64,000 nt of DNA from Sphingobacterium chuzhouense (GCF_014692525.1 NZ_JACNYL010000001.1:1116001-1180000), one strand, 5' to 3'; shown: positions 25,099 to 36,200, counted from the first letter of the stretch. The notes: generated by a model not told the origin, from the letters alone. Made by a program: numbers and translations.

Positions 25099-27975
25099 AT
25101 GCAGCAGGTTGATCGTAAATTACCATTCAAGTTAATCTATTCGTTAGGACAACATCCTTATCTGGGTTATCTGATAGAACCCCATATTGTTCAACTGAAC
25201 CCCAATGGCTCTTATTCGTTGAGCTATAAACGTATTTTTACAAATACCATTGGTGATTTTGCTCCTGCATTAGACGAAACCGATTATCATCTTATTAAGT
25301 TATTAGATGAAATCGAACAAACACATATTATTAAAGCATTCAACAAAAAGGCCATACGTCCTGTTGATTTTTTCGGGAAAGTATTCGATGATAAAATTTA
25401 TGATAGGATACGACCCAAAATCGAACAGAAGATGCTCACTGTTTTAAAGCAATTACGGAGCAAGCCTCTATTTTTAATGAGCAAAGACGGTTATCCCGCC
25501 GATCAGGAAATACATATTGCTGACGAACCTACTTCCATCTTATTCCATTTTCGCCGTAACGAAACAGAGACTCGCTATTTCCCGACGTTAAAACACAATG
25601 GTCATCGATTGGATTTTATGTATAAGGGCGCACAGGTTGTTGTGAACAGGGAGGCTTGGTTATTATTGGAGAATAAGCTTTATTATTTTGAACAAGATAT
25701 AGATGGTAAAAAACTCAGCCCGTTTCTAAACAAACGTTATATCAGCGTAGCCCGTAATACAGAAAGACGATACTTTGAAACATTTGTAAGCGGGTTAATA
25801 GAAAAATATCATGTTTATGCCGAAGGTTTTGACATTAAAACGCATAAAGAAAATGCGACCCCGATTCTTAAACTATTCTACGCTCCTACCGGTCAATCTT
25901 TTTTGCAGCTGTCTTTTGCTTACGGTCCTTATGAATTTTCCGCTGGTACAGACCATCCCGTTACGGTACGTTTAGAACATAACGAAGAAACGGATAGCTA
26001 TGTATTCCATCGAATAAAGCGTTCGTTGACTTGGGAGAAAAATCAGGGTATTTACCTAGAAGAGTTAGGGCTTCAAAAGAAAGATTTGCTATTCGCAAAT
26101 TATATAGTCAAAGCAGAGCACGCATCTATTATCGATTGGCTAAATCAAAACCAATCCACTCTTATGGAGAAAGGGTTTTCTATTACCCAAGCAAAAGGTG
26201 ACCGACGCATCTTCATCGGACAGACTTCATTGGAAATGGCCATCGAAGAGGGTAACGATTGGTTTGATATACAGGCCTTAGCTCGCTTTGGACCTTATGA
26301 AATTCCATTTATAGCATTGCGGGAACATATTTTAAATAAAAATAAGGAGTTTATATTGCCAAATGGAGAAATCGCTATTATACCCGAGGAATGGTTCTCC
26401 CAGTATGAACATTTGTTCCTTTTTACAACAAACAAGCATAGCTTAAAGCTAAGTAAAACCCATATTGGGTTGTTATACGAAATATCGGAACATACGGAAC
26501 TTTCCTTTCACCGCAAGCTGGAACAATTACTAAATTTCAATAAGATTACCGAAGCGCCCATTCCAACAGGTTTCCGAGGAGATCTTCGACCGTATCAGCT
26601 CGCTGGGTACAATTGGTTTCATTTTCTTCAAGAATATAAGTTTGGCGGATGTCTTGCTGACGATATGGGATTAGGAAAAACCGTACAGACACTCGCCTTG
26701 CTACAACAACAGAAAGAGCATTTGAACGGAACAGACTATGCGAAAACTTCCCTTCTGATACTGCCCACATCACTTATTTATAATTGGCAAAAAGAAGCAG
26801 AAAAATTTGCTCCCAAGCTTCGAATACACCTCCATACCGGTTCCAACCGTTTAAAAGATGCTTTTGGCTTGTCACATTTCGATTTGATCATCACCACTTA
26901 TGGGATCGTACGCAGCGATGCAGATATGTTAAGCAAGTTTTTCTTCAACTATATCATCTTGGATGAAAGTCAACACATCAAAAACCCGACCTCCAAATCT
27001 TTTAAAGCCATTAAAGTTTTAAAAAGTAAACATAAACTAGCTTTGAGCGGTACTCCAATAGAGAATTCTGTAGCAGATATATGGTCACAAATGCATTTTG
27101 CAAATCCGGGATTGCTCGGCTCCTACAGCTATTTTCAAAAGGAGTTTGTGATACCTATCGAGAAAAAGAAAGACGAGGAAAGAGCTGCCCGTTTGCAAGC
27201 TATCATCAAGCCCTTCGTTCTCCGGCGTACCAAAGATCAAGTAGCGAAAGAACTCCCTCCCAAAACGGAACAAACGATTTATTGTGAAATGGCGGAAGAG
27301 CAAGCGAGATTATATGAGCGTATAAAATCGGAGTATCGAAATGCACTGCTTGATAACCAGATGCAACAAAACGGACAGGGCAACCAGATTATGCTATTAC
27401 AGGGACTTACGAAGCTTAGGCAGATAGCAAACCACCCTGCAATGGCAGACGGGGACGAAGCCTTTTCATCCGGCAAATTTGAAACGGTTATGGAGATGTT
27501 GCAATCCATCATCGCAGAGCATCATAAAGTGCTCATCTTCTCCCAGTTTGTAAAACATTTACAGCTGTTTCGCGATGCGTTCGATCGTGAAAAAATAGCA
27601 TATGCTTACCTGGATGGGAATACCAAAAACAGAGCGGACGCAGTAAACACATTTAAAGAGCGTGAAAATACACAAATCTTCTTAATCTCCATCAAGGCCG
27701 GCGGCGTGGGACTTAACCTCACTGAAGCCGACTACGTGTTTATTTTAGACCCTTGGTGGAATCCAGCGGTAGAACAACAGGCGATCGATCGATCGCACCG
27801 TATCGGCCAAACAAAAAATGTATTTATCTACAAGTTCATCAGTAAGGATACCGTTGAAGAAAAGATACTCGCACTCCAAAGTCAAAAGAAGGCGTTATCC
27901 ACGGCACTCATTACCACCGAGGAAAGCTTTATAAAATCACTATCATCAGAGGATATACAAGAGTTGTTACGGTAA
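25099..27975 (+). CDS. SNF2/RapA-type helicase-like ATPase
   Basis: A 958-residue SF2 ATPase. Residues 1-480 are a large N-terminal region of unknown fold. The SNF2 ATPase lobe starts with RGDLRPYQLAGYNWFHFL, followed by Walker A DDMGLGKT with K527 and the Walker B/DEAD-equivalent DESQ at D622. A helicase C-terminal lobe ends in DPWWNPAVEQQAIDRSHRIGQ. Such bacterial proteins translocate on double-stranded DNA and are thought to remodel protein-DNA or RNA polymerase complexes. No SWIM zinc finger is visible. It stands alone between dapF and the polysaccharide locus, without nuclease or methylase neighbours that would suggest a defence system. Confidence 0.92.
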   Translation: MQQVDRKLPFKLIYSLGQHPYLGYLIEPHIVQLNPNGSYSLSYKRIFTNTIGDFAPALDETDYHLIKLLDEIEQTHIIKAFNKKAIRPVDFFGKVFDDKIYDRIRPKIEQKMLTVLKQLRSKPLFLMSKDGYPADQEIHIADEPTSILFHFRRNETETRYFPTLKHNGHRLDFMYKGAQVVVNREAWLLLENKLYYFEQDIDGKKLSPFLNKRYISVARNTERRYFETFVSGLIEKYHVYAEGFDIKTHKENATPILKLFYAPTGQSFLQLSFAYGPYEFSAGTDHPVTVRLEHNEETDSYVFHRIKRSLTWEKNQGIYLEELGLQKKDLLFANYIVKAEHASIIDWLNQNQSTLMEKGFSITQAKGDRRIFIGQTSLEMAIEEGNDWFDIQALARFGPYEIPFIALREHILNKNKEFILPNGEIAIIPEEWFSQYEHLFLFTTNKHSLKLSKTHIGLLYEISEHTELSFHRKLEQLLNFNKITEAPIPTGFRGDLRPYQLAGYNWFHFLQEYKFGGCLADDMGLGKTVQTLALLQQQKEHLNGTDYAKTSLLILPTSLIYNWQKEAEKFAPKLRIHLHTGSNRLKDAFGLSHFDLIITTYGIVRSDADMLSKFFFNYIILDESQHIKNPTSKSFKAIKVLKSKHKLALSGTPIENSVADIWSQMHFANPGLLGSYSYFQKEFVIPIEKKKDEERAARLQAIIKPFVLRRTKDQVAKELPPKTEQTIYCEMAEEQARLYERIKSEYRNALLDNQMQQNGQGNQIMLLQGLTKLRQIANHPAMADGDEAFSSGKFETVMEMLQSIIAEHHKVLIFSQFVKHLQLFRDAFDREKIAYAYLDGNTKNRADAVNTFKERENTQIFLISIKAGGVGLNLTEADYVFILDPWWNPAVEQQAIDRSHRIGQTKNVFIYKFISKDTVEEKILALQSQKKALSTALITTEESFIKSLSSEDIQELLR

Positions 27976-28065
27976 ACTTTTTTTGACGAAAAAAAAATTT
28001 ACCGGTCATCCACCGGACACAACATAACGTTTCTATCCGTAGTGAGCAGATAAATTTAAAATAGA

Positions 28066-28093
28066 TATACCACTTTTGTCTTTGTTAGTCGTC
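28066..28093 (+). promoter_or_regulatory. Putative ECF-sigma promoter upstream of the GH18 gene
   Basis: TATACCACTTTTGTC, 8 bases, then TCGTC. The same motif with identical spacing occurs at 32102-32129 before the plus-strand fecR gene. A -35-like ACC block and a -10-like CGTC are typical of ECF promoters. It ends 20 bases before the GH18 start codon. Confidence 0.65.
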
Positions 28094-28113
28094 CTAGTTT
28101 AATATAACTAGAT

Positions 28114-29778
28114 ATGCTAACATCGATCAGCCTGGTGAAGTACCTTTTTTTTGTACTGTTTTTACTAGTCTCTTTCTGTCAAAGGAGTCTGGCAGTTGCT
28201 TATACTCCTAATTACAAAAATATTCCGGATTCGACTTCTTTTATCAGTTCGTACATCCGAAACTCATTTTATGAGAACGGTGCTATTGATACATCAAAAA
28301 TCCTTCATTCCAATGATCTTATTCTATTGAATGCAAGTATATATAAAGATGGTCGGCTGTTTTTTGAATTACCCGATAACCGGGGAACGGTGAATGATGG
28401 AGAATACATCGAAAACTATCACTCGCAACCAGGTGTATTATCGCTTCACGGCAAACATAGCCAGATGAACGCCAAAGAAGACCTGTTAGTGACAATGGGT
28501 CATACTGCAGTTTCAGCTTTTACCTTCGGTACTTGGTTATATATAGAAAAATGGCGAGAAGGGACTTATCTTTTTATCAAACAAGGAGAAGAAAAAGAAG
28601 TATCCCTACGGTTTTCCTCTCCTTCAAATCCGGGATTGATTTTTAAGATAAAAGATCACACGCAGGTGAAGGAGGTTTTCTTTAAAGTCGGATTGTCCGT
28701 TAACCTCTGGCAACAGGTGACTTTTGTCTATAATGAAAAATCAAACGATGAGCTTTCTACTGTGCTTTTTTTGAATGGGAAGATTTTCACAGGGTCAGGA
28801 CAACACCAAGAATTAAAACTACCTTTTATGCAGGGATCTTTTCTGATAGGGAAGGGATTGGATGCCAAATTGGACAATACCTATCTCAACCATACCGCTT
28901 TATCTAGCGAAGATAGGAATGAACATGAGCAAGGTATTATAGATTTATCCAAATGGAGCCATACAAAAACGGTAGCATTTTGGAATTATGACGATCCGAA
29001 TGATGTGGGAAAAGACCTGCGCTCATGGAAAAATATCTTAGCGAATATTCGCCAGACTATCGGGCAAAAAGATATTACAATAAGATTGGGATTGATTCAT
29101 GGTGATTGGAAAACTGCCCTTTCTTCAGAGAAAGCTACACAGACATTTGTGCAGGAACTTCATTCCTGCTTGCGAGAGAATGCATTGGATGGTGTTGATT
29201 TTGATCTGGAGTGGTGCGTAAATGAAAGGGAATGGCACTTTTATTCGAATGCCATCGTGACCAGTCGCCGTGTATTGAGCCCTCAATATATCATCAGTGC
29301 CAGCTTGCATCCTCTGTATTATAAAATTTCCCAGAAAGCTATTGAAGCATTGGATTTTGTTTCTCTGCAAGCATATGGACCGAGTCCTGTTCGCTTTGGT
29401 TACGAAACTTTTGTACAGGAGATTAATCTCTTCACCGAATATGGCATCCCATCCAATAAAATCGTGATGGGGTTACCGTTCTATGGTGTAGCATCGGATA
29501 ATCGACGTCCACTCATCGCAAAAAGCTATCGGGATATCTTAAACTTCAACCCAGAACTACCCCCTCTTTTAGACACGGTTTCTTTGCCTGTCGGTCGTGA
29601 GGTCGTTACGTTGACTTTCAATGGATTGGAAACTATAAAAAAGAAAGTCGAATTGGTAAAGAGGCATAATCTAAGGGGTGTTATGTCCTGGGACCTAGCA
29701 ACTGATGTACCTTTTAATCATCCAAAATCACTCTTCAGAGAGGTCGTGCATATAATGAATGGCGATGAGAACAAATAG
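28114..29778 (+). CDS. Secreted GH18 glycoside hydrolase with N-terminal LamG/ConA-like domain
   Basis: A 554-residue exported enzyme with a signal peptide at about residues 1-28. A concanavalin/LamG-like beta-sandwich spans about residues 105-265. A GH18 barrel follows (about residues 283-548), with the catalytic DxxDxDxE motif DGVDFDLE (E366 as proton donor). GH18 enzymes cleave beta-1,4-GlcNAc linkages by substrate-assisted catalysis and include chitinases, endo-N-acetylglucosaminidases and keratanase II. The barrel end (GLPFYGVAS, GVMSWDLATD) is intact. It is the first gene of a GH18-GH20-sigma operon preceded by an ECF-like promoter. Given sulfatase, GH16 and GH2 partners, an endo-acting role on sulfated LacNAc chains is plausible; chitin is the alternative. 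Confidence 0.88.
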   Translation: MLTSISLVKYLFFVLFLLVSFCQRSLAVAYTPNYKNIPDSTSFISSYIRNSFYENGAIDTSKILHSNDLILLNASIYKDGRLFFELPDNRGTVNDGEYIENYHSQPGVLSLHGKHSQMNAKEDLLVTMGHTAVSAFTFGTWLYIEKWREGTYLFIKQGEEKEVSLRFSSPSNPGLIFKIKDHTQVKEVFFKVGLSVNLWQQVTFVYNEKSNDELSTVLFLNGKIFTGSGQHQELKLPFMQGSFLIGKGLDAKLDNTYLNHTALSSEDRNEHEQGIIDLSKWSHTKTVAFWNYDDPNDVGKDLRSWKNILANIRQTIGQKDITIRLGLIHGDWKTALSSEKATQTFVQELHSCLRENALDGVDFDLEWCVNEREWHFYSNAIVTSRRVLSPQYIISASLHPLYYKISQKAIEALDFVSLQAYGPSPVRFGYETFVQEINLFTEYGIPSNKIVMGLPFYGVASDNRRPLIAKSYRDILNFNPELPPLLDTVSLPVGREVVTLTFNGLETIKKKVELVKRHNLRGVMSWDLATDVPFNHPKSLFREVVHIMNGDENK

Positions 29779-29800
29779 CGGAAATAATTCTAGTAATATA

Positions 29801-31444
29801 ATGAGAGAAAATAAGACTATTTTTCTTGCTATCCTGCAAGTTGTATTTTTTTTAGTAGGAATGGCACAAGAGTATCCGATCATACCAAAGCCCGAACAGA
29901 TTATTTATGGAAACGACAACCTTAGATTGGATAAAGATATCGGTATACTTTACGAAGGCGAGAACGATACTATCCAAAAGACCTTAGAAGTTTTCAGGCA
30001 ACAGTTGCAGAAGGTCAGCGGATTAAAAGTTGTCAGCAATGAGAAGAAAACCGTCAATATTCAAGTCGTTGTCAGATCAGATGAAAAACAACATGAGGAA
30101 GGTTATGAACTAGATATCCATCCGCAAGGCATAGCGATTACGGCGAAAGGACATGCCGGTGTTTTCTATGCATTGCAAACTTTACGACAACTCTTGCCTC
30201 CCATAAGAAACAACGATAGAATCGTATTGCGCACTGCCCGGATTATCGATGCTCCCGCGATAGATTGGCGGGGAATGATGTTGGATGTATCCCGGCATTT
30301 CTATCCTAAAGAATCGATTCTCCATCTATTGGATCTGCTAGCTTTGTACAAGATCAATGTCTTCCATTGGCATCTCTGTGACAATGAGGGTTGGCGTCTG
30401 GAAATAAAAAAATACCCCAAACTGACCGAAATAGGAGCCTGGCGTGATGAAGTATATGGTAGCCAGTTTTATAAGGATGATTCCACCTTGAATTTGAACG
30501 ACACGTATCGGTACGGTGGATTCTATACACAGCAAGAGATTAGGGAGGTAGTTCAATATGCTGCAGAACGCCATATTACAATATTGCCTGAGATTGAGCT
30601 CCCCGGGCATTCGGGTGCTGTATTGGCGGCCTACCCCGAACTTTCATGTAACGGCAAGGCACAGGCGGTTCCGAACAAAACCGCGATGGGTAGTCTAGCT
30701 AATCAACAGCGGTATAACTTCGAGTTCTGTGCAGGCAAAGAAGCACCCTTTGAGTTTTTGGAGTCTGTATTGGACGAGGTTATCGAGCTGTTTCCTTCAA
30801 CCTATATACATATTGGTGGAGATGAGGTAGATAAGACGCATTGGAAAAATTGTACATATTGTCAGCGGCGCATGCAGAAAGAGAATCTAAAAGACGAAGA
30901 GGAACTTCAAAGTTATTTCGTGAAGCGGATTGAAAATTTTTTAGCAAAAAATAATAGACACTTGATTGGTTGGGATGAAATTTTAGAGGGTGGGTTGCCA
31001 GTGAGTAGTACGGTGATGTCCTGGCGTGGTGAAAAGGGAGGCATCAAAGCTGCACAGATGGGGCATGACGTGATTATGTCACCAAGTGACCCGTTGTATC
31101 TGAATAGGTATCAGGATGATCCAGCTAAAGAACCGTTAGCTGTAAAGTTTTCTATCAACACCCTAGATAACGTGTATGCATATTCTCCTTATGCCAATCT
31201 CGGGGGTGAGACATACCATAAATTTATAAAAGGCGTACAGTTTGCTATTTGGACAGAGTTCATACCATCTTTGGAACACTTGGAATATATGATGCTACCT
31301 CGTTTACCTGCATTTGCGGAAGCGACTTGGACAAAACCTGAACAAAAAGATGTTGATGGTTTTGTTCGTAGACTCAACGGCGGACATTATCAACGTTGGC
31401 AACAAACGGGCATACGGTTTCATCATGAGCTATTTAGACAATAA
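29801..31444 (+). CDS. Beta-N-acetylhexosaminidase, GH20
   Basis: A 547-residue exported exo-hexosaminidase with a signal peptide at about residues 1-22 (ending VGMA-Q). A GH20b alpha/beta domain is at about 25-140. The catalytic barrel has the Asp-Glu pair D341/E342 in HIGGDEVDKTHW. FHWHLCDNEGWRLEIKKYP and SWRGEKGG are further family hallmarks. It releases terminal beta-GlcNAc or beta-GalNAc. I use the ATG at 29801, which starts directly at the signal peptide, rather than an in-frame ATG at 29759 inside the GH18 gene. It is encoded between GH18 and the ECF sigma gene, so enzyme production and sigma production are coupled. Confidence 0.94.
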   Translation: MRENKTIFLAILQVVFFLVGMAQEYPIIPKPEQIIYGNDNLRLDKDIGILYEGENDTIQKTLEVFRQQLQKVSGLKVVSNEKKTVNIQVVVRSDEKQHEEGYELDIHPQGIAITAKGHAGVFYALQTLRQLLPPIRNNDRIVLRTARIIDAPAIDWRGMMLDVSRHFYPKESILHLLDLLALYKINVFHWHLCDNEGWRLEIKKYPKLTEIGAWRDEVYGSQFYKDDSTLNLNDTYRYGGFYTQQEIREVVQYAAERHITILPEIELPGHSGAVLAAYPELSCNGKAQAVPNKTAMGSLANQQRYNFEFCAGKEAPFEFLESVLDEVIELFPSTYIHIGGDEVDKTHWKNCTYCQRRMQKENLKDEEELQSYFVKRIENFLAKNNRHLIGWDEILEGGLPVSSTVMSWRGEKGGIKAAQMGHDVIMSPSDPLYLNRYQDDPAKEPLAVKFSINTLDNVYAYSPYANLGGETYHKFIKGVQFAIWTEFIPSLEHLEYMMLPRLPAFAEATWTKPEQKDVDGFVRRLNGGHYQRWQQTGIRFHHELFRQ

Positions 31445-31489
31445 ATCATTATTTTTACTTATTCCGTCATGTCAATAGGTGGAGTAAAT

Positions 31490-32068
31490 ATGTTGGATAG
31501 AGACGAATTGCAGAAATTAGAGGATAAAAATCTACTCAACTTACTACGGGTCGGTAATGTACAGGCTTTTAATTTATTATACGATAGGTATTCACCAGTT
31601 TTATATGTACATGCCTGTCGAATGCTGAAGGATGTCGATTTAGCAAAAGATGTAGTACACGATCTTTTTGCTATGCTATGGCATAAAAAGGAACAGCTCC
31701 TTATCGACAGTAATCTGAAATCATATTTGTACAGAGCCGTTCGGAATAGAGTCCTCGATCTTTTTGCCAAAGAAAAGGTTCGGATCGACTATCAAAACTA
31801 CATGATGATTAGCAACGAACATGACGGTGCAGATGAAAACCACTTCCACAAGCAGGAACTAGAAGAGATCATCGAATCTGAATTGAATAAACTGCCCGAA
31901 CAGATGCGTAAAGTATTTTTGTTGAGTCGACTGGAAGACAAGAGTTATAAAGAGATTGCAGCCGACCTAGACATTGCCGAAGGCACTGTAAAAAAACAAA
32001 TATATCTAGCACTTAAACGACTAAAAAAGAGCATTGTATATATTCTTATATTCTTTATTTTTTCATAG
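31490..32068 (+). CDS. ECF RNA polymerase sigma factor, Bacteroidota FecI/PUL type
   Basis: A 192-residue sigma-70 family factor. Region 2 is at about residues 20-90 (LYDRYSPVLYVHACRMLKDV, VVHDLFAMLWHKKEQL). Region 4 is at about 125-182 (LPEQMRKVFLLSRLEDKSYK, EIAADLDIAEGTVKKQI). The C-terminus is hydrophobic. The ATG at 31490 is preferred to 31469 because GGTGGAG sits 5-11 bases before it. Next comes the FecR anti-sigma gene, and downstream a SusC with an STN signalling domain, the classical trans-envelope relay. As last gene of the GH18-GH20 operon, which has the same promoter motif as fecR, it may activate its own transcription. Confidence 0.92.
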   Translation: MLDRDELQKLEDKNLLNLLRVGNVQAFNLLYDRYSPVLYVHACRMLKDVDLAKDVVHDLFAMLWHKKEQLLIDSNLKSYLYRAVRNRVLDLFAKEKVRIDYQNYMMISNEHDGADENHFHKQELEEIIESELNKLPEQMRKVFLLSRLEDKSYKEIAADLDIAEGTVKKQIYLALKRLKKSIVYILIFFIFS

Positions 32069-32101
32069 CGAGCCGTTATCGTGATTTTTTTTAAATAGCC
32101 T

Positions 32102-32129
32102 TATACCACTTTTATCAGCGTGCCCCGTC
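32102..32129 (+). promoter_or_regulatory. Putative ECF-sigma promoter upstream of fecR
   Basis: TATACCACTTTTATC, 8 bases, then CCGTC. It matches the motif upstream of the GH18 gene in 14 of the first 15 positions and in the CGTC block at the same spacing. It lies 31 bases before the FecR start and would drive fecR-susC-susD-GH16. Confidence 0.7.
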
Positions 32130-32160
32130 TTCACTTTGTATAAACCGCAATCCGTTTAAG

Positions 32161-33240
32161 ATGAAAAAGCGAATACACTTTTTATTGGAAAAATATCGAA
32201 CAGGAAAATTGAATGAATCGGAACTTGACGAGCTTTACTCTTCTATCTCTGCTTTGCAAAAAGATGAAGGAAAAATATGGGATCAATCGGAATTGGAAAG
32301 GGATCTGCGAGAGATCAAACCCGTTATCGAGGAACAGAGAAGTCGATTTTTTAATTTGAGATGGTTTCATTATGCGGCGTGCGCTGCTTTACTTCTGGTA
32401 AGTGGCCTGGGCTACGTTTATTTTTCTGGCAAAACACCAGAGCAATTGCTGGCGTCAGATATGGTAGATATGGAGGCTAGCGATAAACCTGCCGGAACTT
32501 TTAAAGCCTATATGAAAGGGAGCGATGATACTGATTATGTCCTGTTGGATAGCACGTCAATGCAGATAAGCTCTCTGCTCAACAAGAAGGAACACGATAA
32601 AAGTGAGACGGTATGGCAATCACTCCACACACCTGCAGGAGCCGAATATAAAGTAGAACTAGAAGATGGAACATTTTTGTGGATCAATGCAGGCTCTACC
32701 GTTCGTTTTCCGACTCATTTTACTACGGATAAAAGGGAAATTCACATAGCGGGCGATGTACTTCTTCATGTAAAGCATCAAAATGGGATGCCTTTTCTGG
32801 TGTATACGGATCAACAACAGATTGAAGTGAAAGGGACATTGTTTCATGTTAATGCGAATAAGAACAGAAGCATAACCACACTGATCGAAGGAAGTGTAGT
32901 AACTAGCAATGTGGATGGGGCGGGGTCTATCCACATTAGCCCGGGAGAAAGTATTCGAGGTGAAAATGGACAACAGAAATTCACAACGGTATCTATTGAT
33001 GAGATATTGGCATGGCGGGATGGTTATTTCTATTTTGAGAACAAGCCTTTGGAGGATATACTGCAAAAACTAGCGGTCTGGTATAATGTCAAAATAGAAC
33101 GTGCAGGTGTAGATACTTCTGTCAGATTAAATGCACGTATATCCAAGAATAAAAGCCTAATGGAGATAACAAAGATATTCACGATGTCTACAGGAATCCA
33201 ATTCAAACTGATAAATAATACGTTAACACTAAAAAAATAA
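32161..33240 (+). CDS. FecR-family anti-sigma factor
   Basis: A 359-residue single-pass inner-membrane protein. The N-terminal cytoplasmic segment (about residues 1-68) should hold the sigma factor. The membrane span is at about residues 70-88 (YAACAALLLVSGLGYVYF). A periplasmic FecR domain (about 155-255; GTFLWINAGSTVRFPTHF, VLLHVKH) and a C-terminal DUF4974 domain (about 285-358; YFENKPLEDILQKLAVWYNV) follow. The periplasmic part is expected to contact the STN domain of the SusC protein encoded 9 bases downstream. It is preceded by the ECF-like promoter at 32102. Confidence 0.93.
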   Translation: MKKRIHFLLEKYRTGKLNESELDELYSSISALQKDEGKIWDQSELERDLREIKPVIEEQRSRFFNLRWFHYAACAALLLVSGLGYVYFSGKTPEQLLASDMVDMEASDKPAGTFKAYMKGSDDTDYVLLDSTSMQISSLLNKKEHDKSETVWQSLHTPAGAEYKVELEDGTFLWINAGSTVRFPTHFTTDKREIHIAGDVLLHVKHQNGMPFLVYTDQQQIEVKGTLFHVNANKNRSITTLIEGSVVTSNVDGAGSIHISPGESIRGENGQQKFTTVSIDEILAWRDGYFYFENKPLEDILQKLAVWYNVKIERAGVDTSVRLNARISKNKSLMEITKIFTMSTGIQFKLINNTLTLKK

Positions 33241-33249
33241 ACCTGAATA

Positions 33250-36200
33250 ATGATTAAAAAAACAAACTATTTTAACGCAAAATGGAGAATACCTTCATTT
33301 TTATGTAAGTCATTACGCCATTTCTTGTTAATGACAAGTTTGGTTTTTGTCCATCAATCTCATGCGGCAAACTTTCAAAGTATTCGATTAGAGCAAAAAA
33401 CGAACAAACTGGAGTCCACGATTAAGACCATCAGCGACCAGACAGGTTATGATTTTATTTATCTGTCAGATCATGCTAGAGCGATTGACGTCAAACCGAA
33501 GCAAGGTTATTACCCTAATATCGAAATGGCTCTTTCAGATATTCTGAAAGGAACCGCTTTGCAGTATAAAATAGAATCAAAAACGGTCATTCTTGAGCGG
33601 GTGTCGGTCTTGGGGCAACAGCAGCAAGAGACACGAGGTGTTGTTGTAGGAAGCGATGGCAAACCTTTGGCTTCGGCAGTAGTACGTGCAATAGGCAGTA
33701 GGCAGGAAGTCAACACAGATACCAATGGTGCATTTATTCTGCGGGTGGAAAACTATCAGACAGAGCTCACCATATCCTATTTGGGCTACGAGACATTACG
33801 GATCACAGCAAAAGCTAATTTAGGTGTTATCAAACTGACTCCTTCCGTAAGCGTTATGGACGAAATCGTCGTCGTGGGAATGGATAAGCAAAAAAGGAAT
33901 ACGATCACCTCGGCTATCTCAACAGTGAAACAAGACGCCATCGAATCCCGTCCTATTACCGACTTGACAAGTGCATTACAAGGAAATGTGGCAGGATTGA
34001 ACTTTGCCACCGATGCCTCTTCCAGTAATCCCGTAGGGGGCGAGATCGGTGCCGAAATTCAATTTAATATACGGGGAATCGGTTCGATCAATGGAGGCGA
34101 GCCATATGTTCTGGTGGACGGGGTCGAACAGAGTATGCAGAATGTAAACCCTGCCGATGTGGAAAGCGTAACTGTCCTAAAAGATGCTTCGGCATCGGCA
34201 GTGTACGGAGCAAGAGCAGCTTATGGTGTGGTATTGGTGACGACAAAAAGCGGAAGAGCCGAAAAACCCAGACTCAACTATCAGGGTACAATGGGGTTTA
34301 ATAGCCCCATTAATATGCCGCAAATGATGAACTCAATAGAGTTTGCCCATTATATCAATCAGCGAAACGACAATATGGGGGTAAGACCTATTTTTTCAGA
34401 ACAAACGATCCAAAAAATGGAAGAATTTCTACAAAATCCTTACGGTGAGGGATTACCTGGTTTAGGACTCAATCCTGATGGATCGGACTGGGCAGGGGCT
34501 TATGATAACCAATATGCCAATACGGATTGGTTTGATTACTATTTCAAAGATATATCCCGGTTGAATATACACAACCTCAATATCACAGGAGGTTCAGAGA
34601 CAACCAACTATTACGTAGGAACAGGTTTTGTAAATCAAACAGGTCTTTTGGATAAAGTAGACGATACAATGAAGAAGTTGAATCTCAACACGAAGCTGGA
34701 AGTCCGTGCCAAAAACTGGCTTAAATTCAATTTTAATAATAATCTGACGTACAATAAGATCAACCGTCCGATGCCCAACCAAACGATTTTTTACGGTACC
34801 ATAGCAAACGCCTTCCCGAATCGACCTACACATCTTCCCGTAAATTCGGCTTATGATCTTCCTAATTGGAACGAAATGATGTATCTGACCAATGCCGCCT
34901 ATCAGCAGGCCAGGATATCGGATGCACTAGCATTATCGGCGACCGTTACGCCGTTGAAAAACTGGGATATCATGGCAGATATGCGCATGCGCTTTGATGT
35001 AGAGAGCAATGATTTTACGTTAAAGAGACCACAATATCAGCTGCCAACCGGCGCGTTCATGATGATTGAAGGAAATAGACAGGGATATCAATACCCTGGC
35101 ATGATGTGGCAGAATACACAGTTTGGATCGTATACGCGGGGTAGCGCTTTTAATTATTACCTCTCTCCAAATATTTCAACAAGTTATAGCTATGAAACCG
35201 GTAATCATTACTTCAAGGCGATGACAGGTTTCCAAGCAGAAGTGCAACAGTTCTCTAGTGAGTATATGTACAAAGATGCTATGATGAGCGAGGATGTTTA
35301 TTCGTTTGACAATGCAAATGGGAAATTGTATGCAGGTGAAGCCCGTAGCCACTGGGCGACGATGGGAACTTTTGCCCGTTTGAATTGGCATTACGCCAAC
35401 ACCTACTTTTTGGAGATCAGCGGTCGCTATGATGGTTCGTCGCGTTTTGCCAGAGCACACAGGTGGGGATTATTTCCTTCCTTTTCTGCCGGATATGACA
35501 TGGCCAGGACCGATTATTTTTCTCGTTTGAATTTGCCAATCTCTCAATTAAAAGTCAGGGTGTCCTATGGACGTTTGGGCAATCAGAATGGAGCAGGACT
35601 TTACGACCATATTAGTACCATGACATTAGTACCCGATCATGCAAACGGTTGGTTGTTGCCAGGAGTAAATGCAACCCCTGGATTAGGCACGGTAGCCATC
35701 ACACCCAATATGCTTAGTCCTTTTATCACTTGGGAGAAAGTAGATAATGCTAATTTAGGTTTAGACCTCCTTTCTTTTGATAATCGATTGTCATTGACAG
35801 CCGATATGTATCAACGGACAACCAGGGACATGATCGGCCCTGCCGAAGCCATACCCTCTATGTCGGGACTGGCACCGAGCGCGCGGTCTAAAGTAAATAA
35901 TGCAACACTGCGCAACCGTGGATGGGAACTTGCCGTCAACTGGACCGACCAATTGAAATCCGGATGGAACTATAGTGTGGGTTTTAACCTCTTTGATTAT
36001 AAGGCCATCGTTACCCAATATAATAACCCAGAAGGCATGCTGTATAACAATCATACAGGGTTACCACGTAATAAAGGCTATTATAAAGGAATGGATATTG
36101 GTGAAATATGGGGATATAAAGCCGATAATCTGTTTACATCCAACCGTGCTATAGATCAATACCTGAACGAAGTTGACTTATCTTTCTTTAAGGCCGACAA

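Noticed and set aside
25099..27975. SNF2 helicase as part of an antiphage defence island
   Set aside because: No nuclease, methyltransferase, phospholipase D or other defence partner is adjacent; neighbours are dapF and a polysaccharide locus.
28114..31444. A chitin-degradation reading of GH18 plus GH20
   Set aside because: Possible for these two genes alone, but sulfatase, GH2 and two GH16 genes in the same locus are not expected for chitin; kept as the alternative, not the main call.
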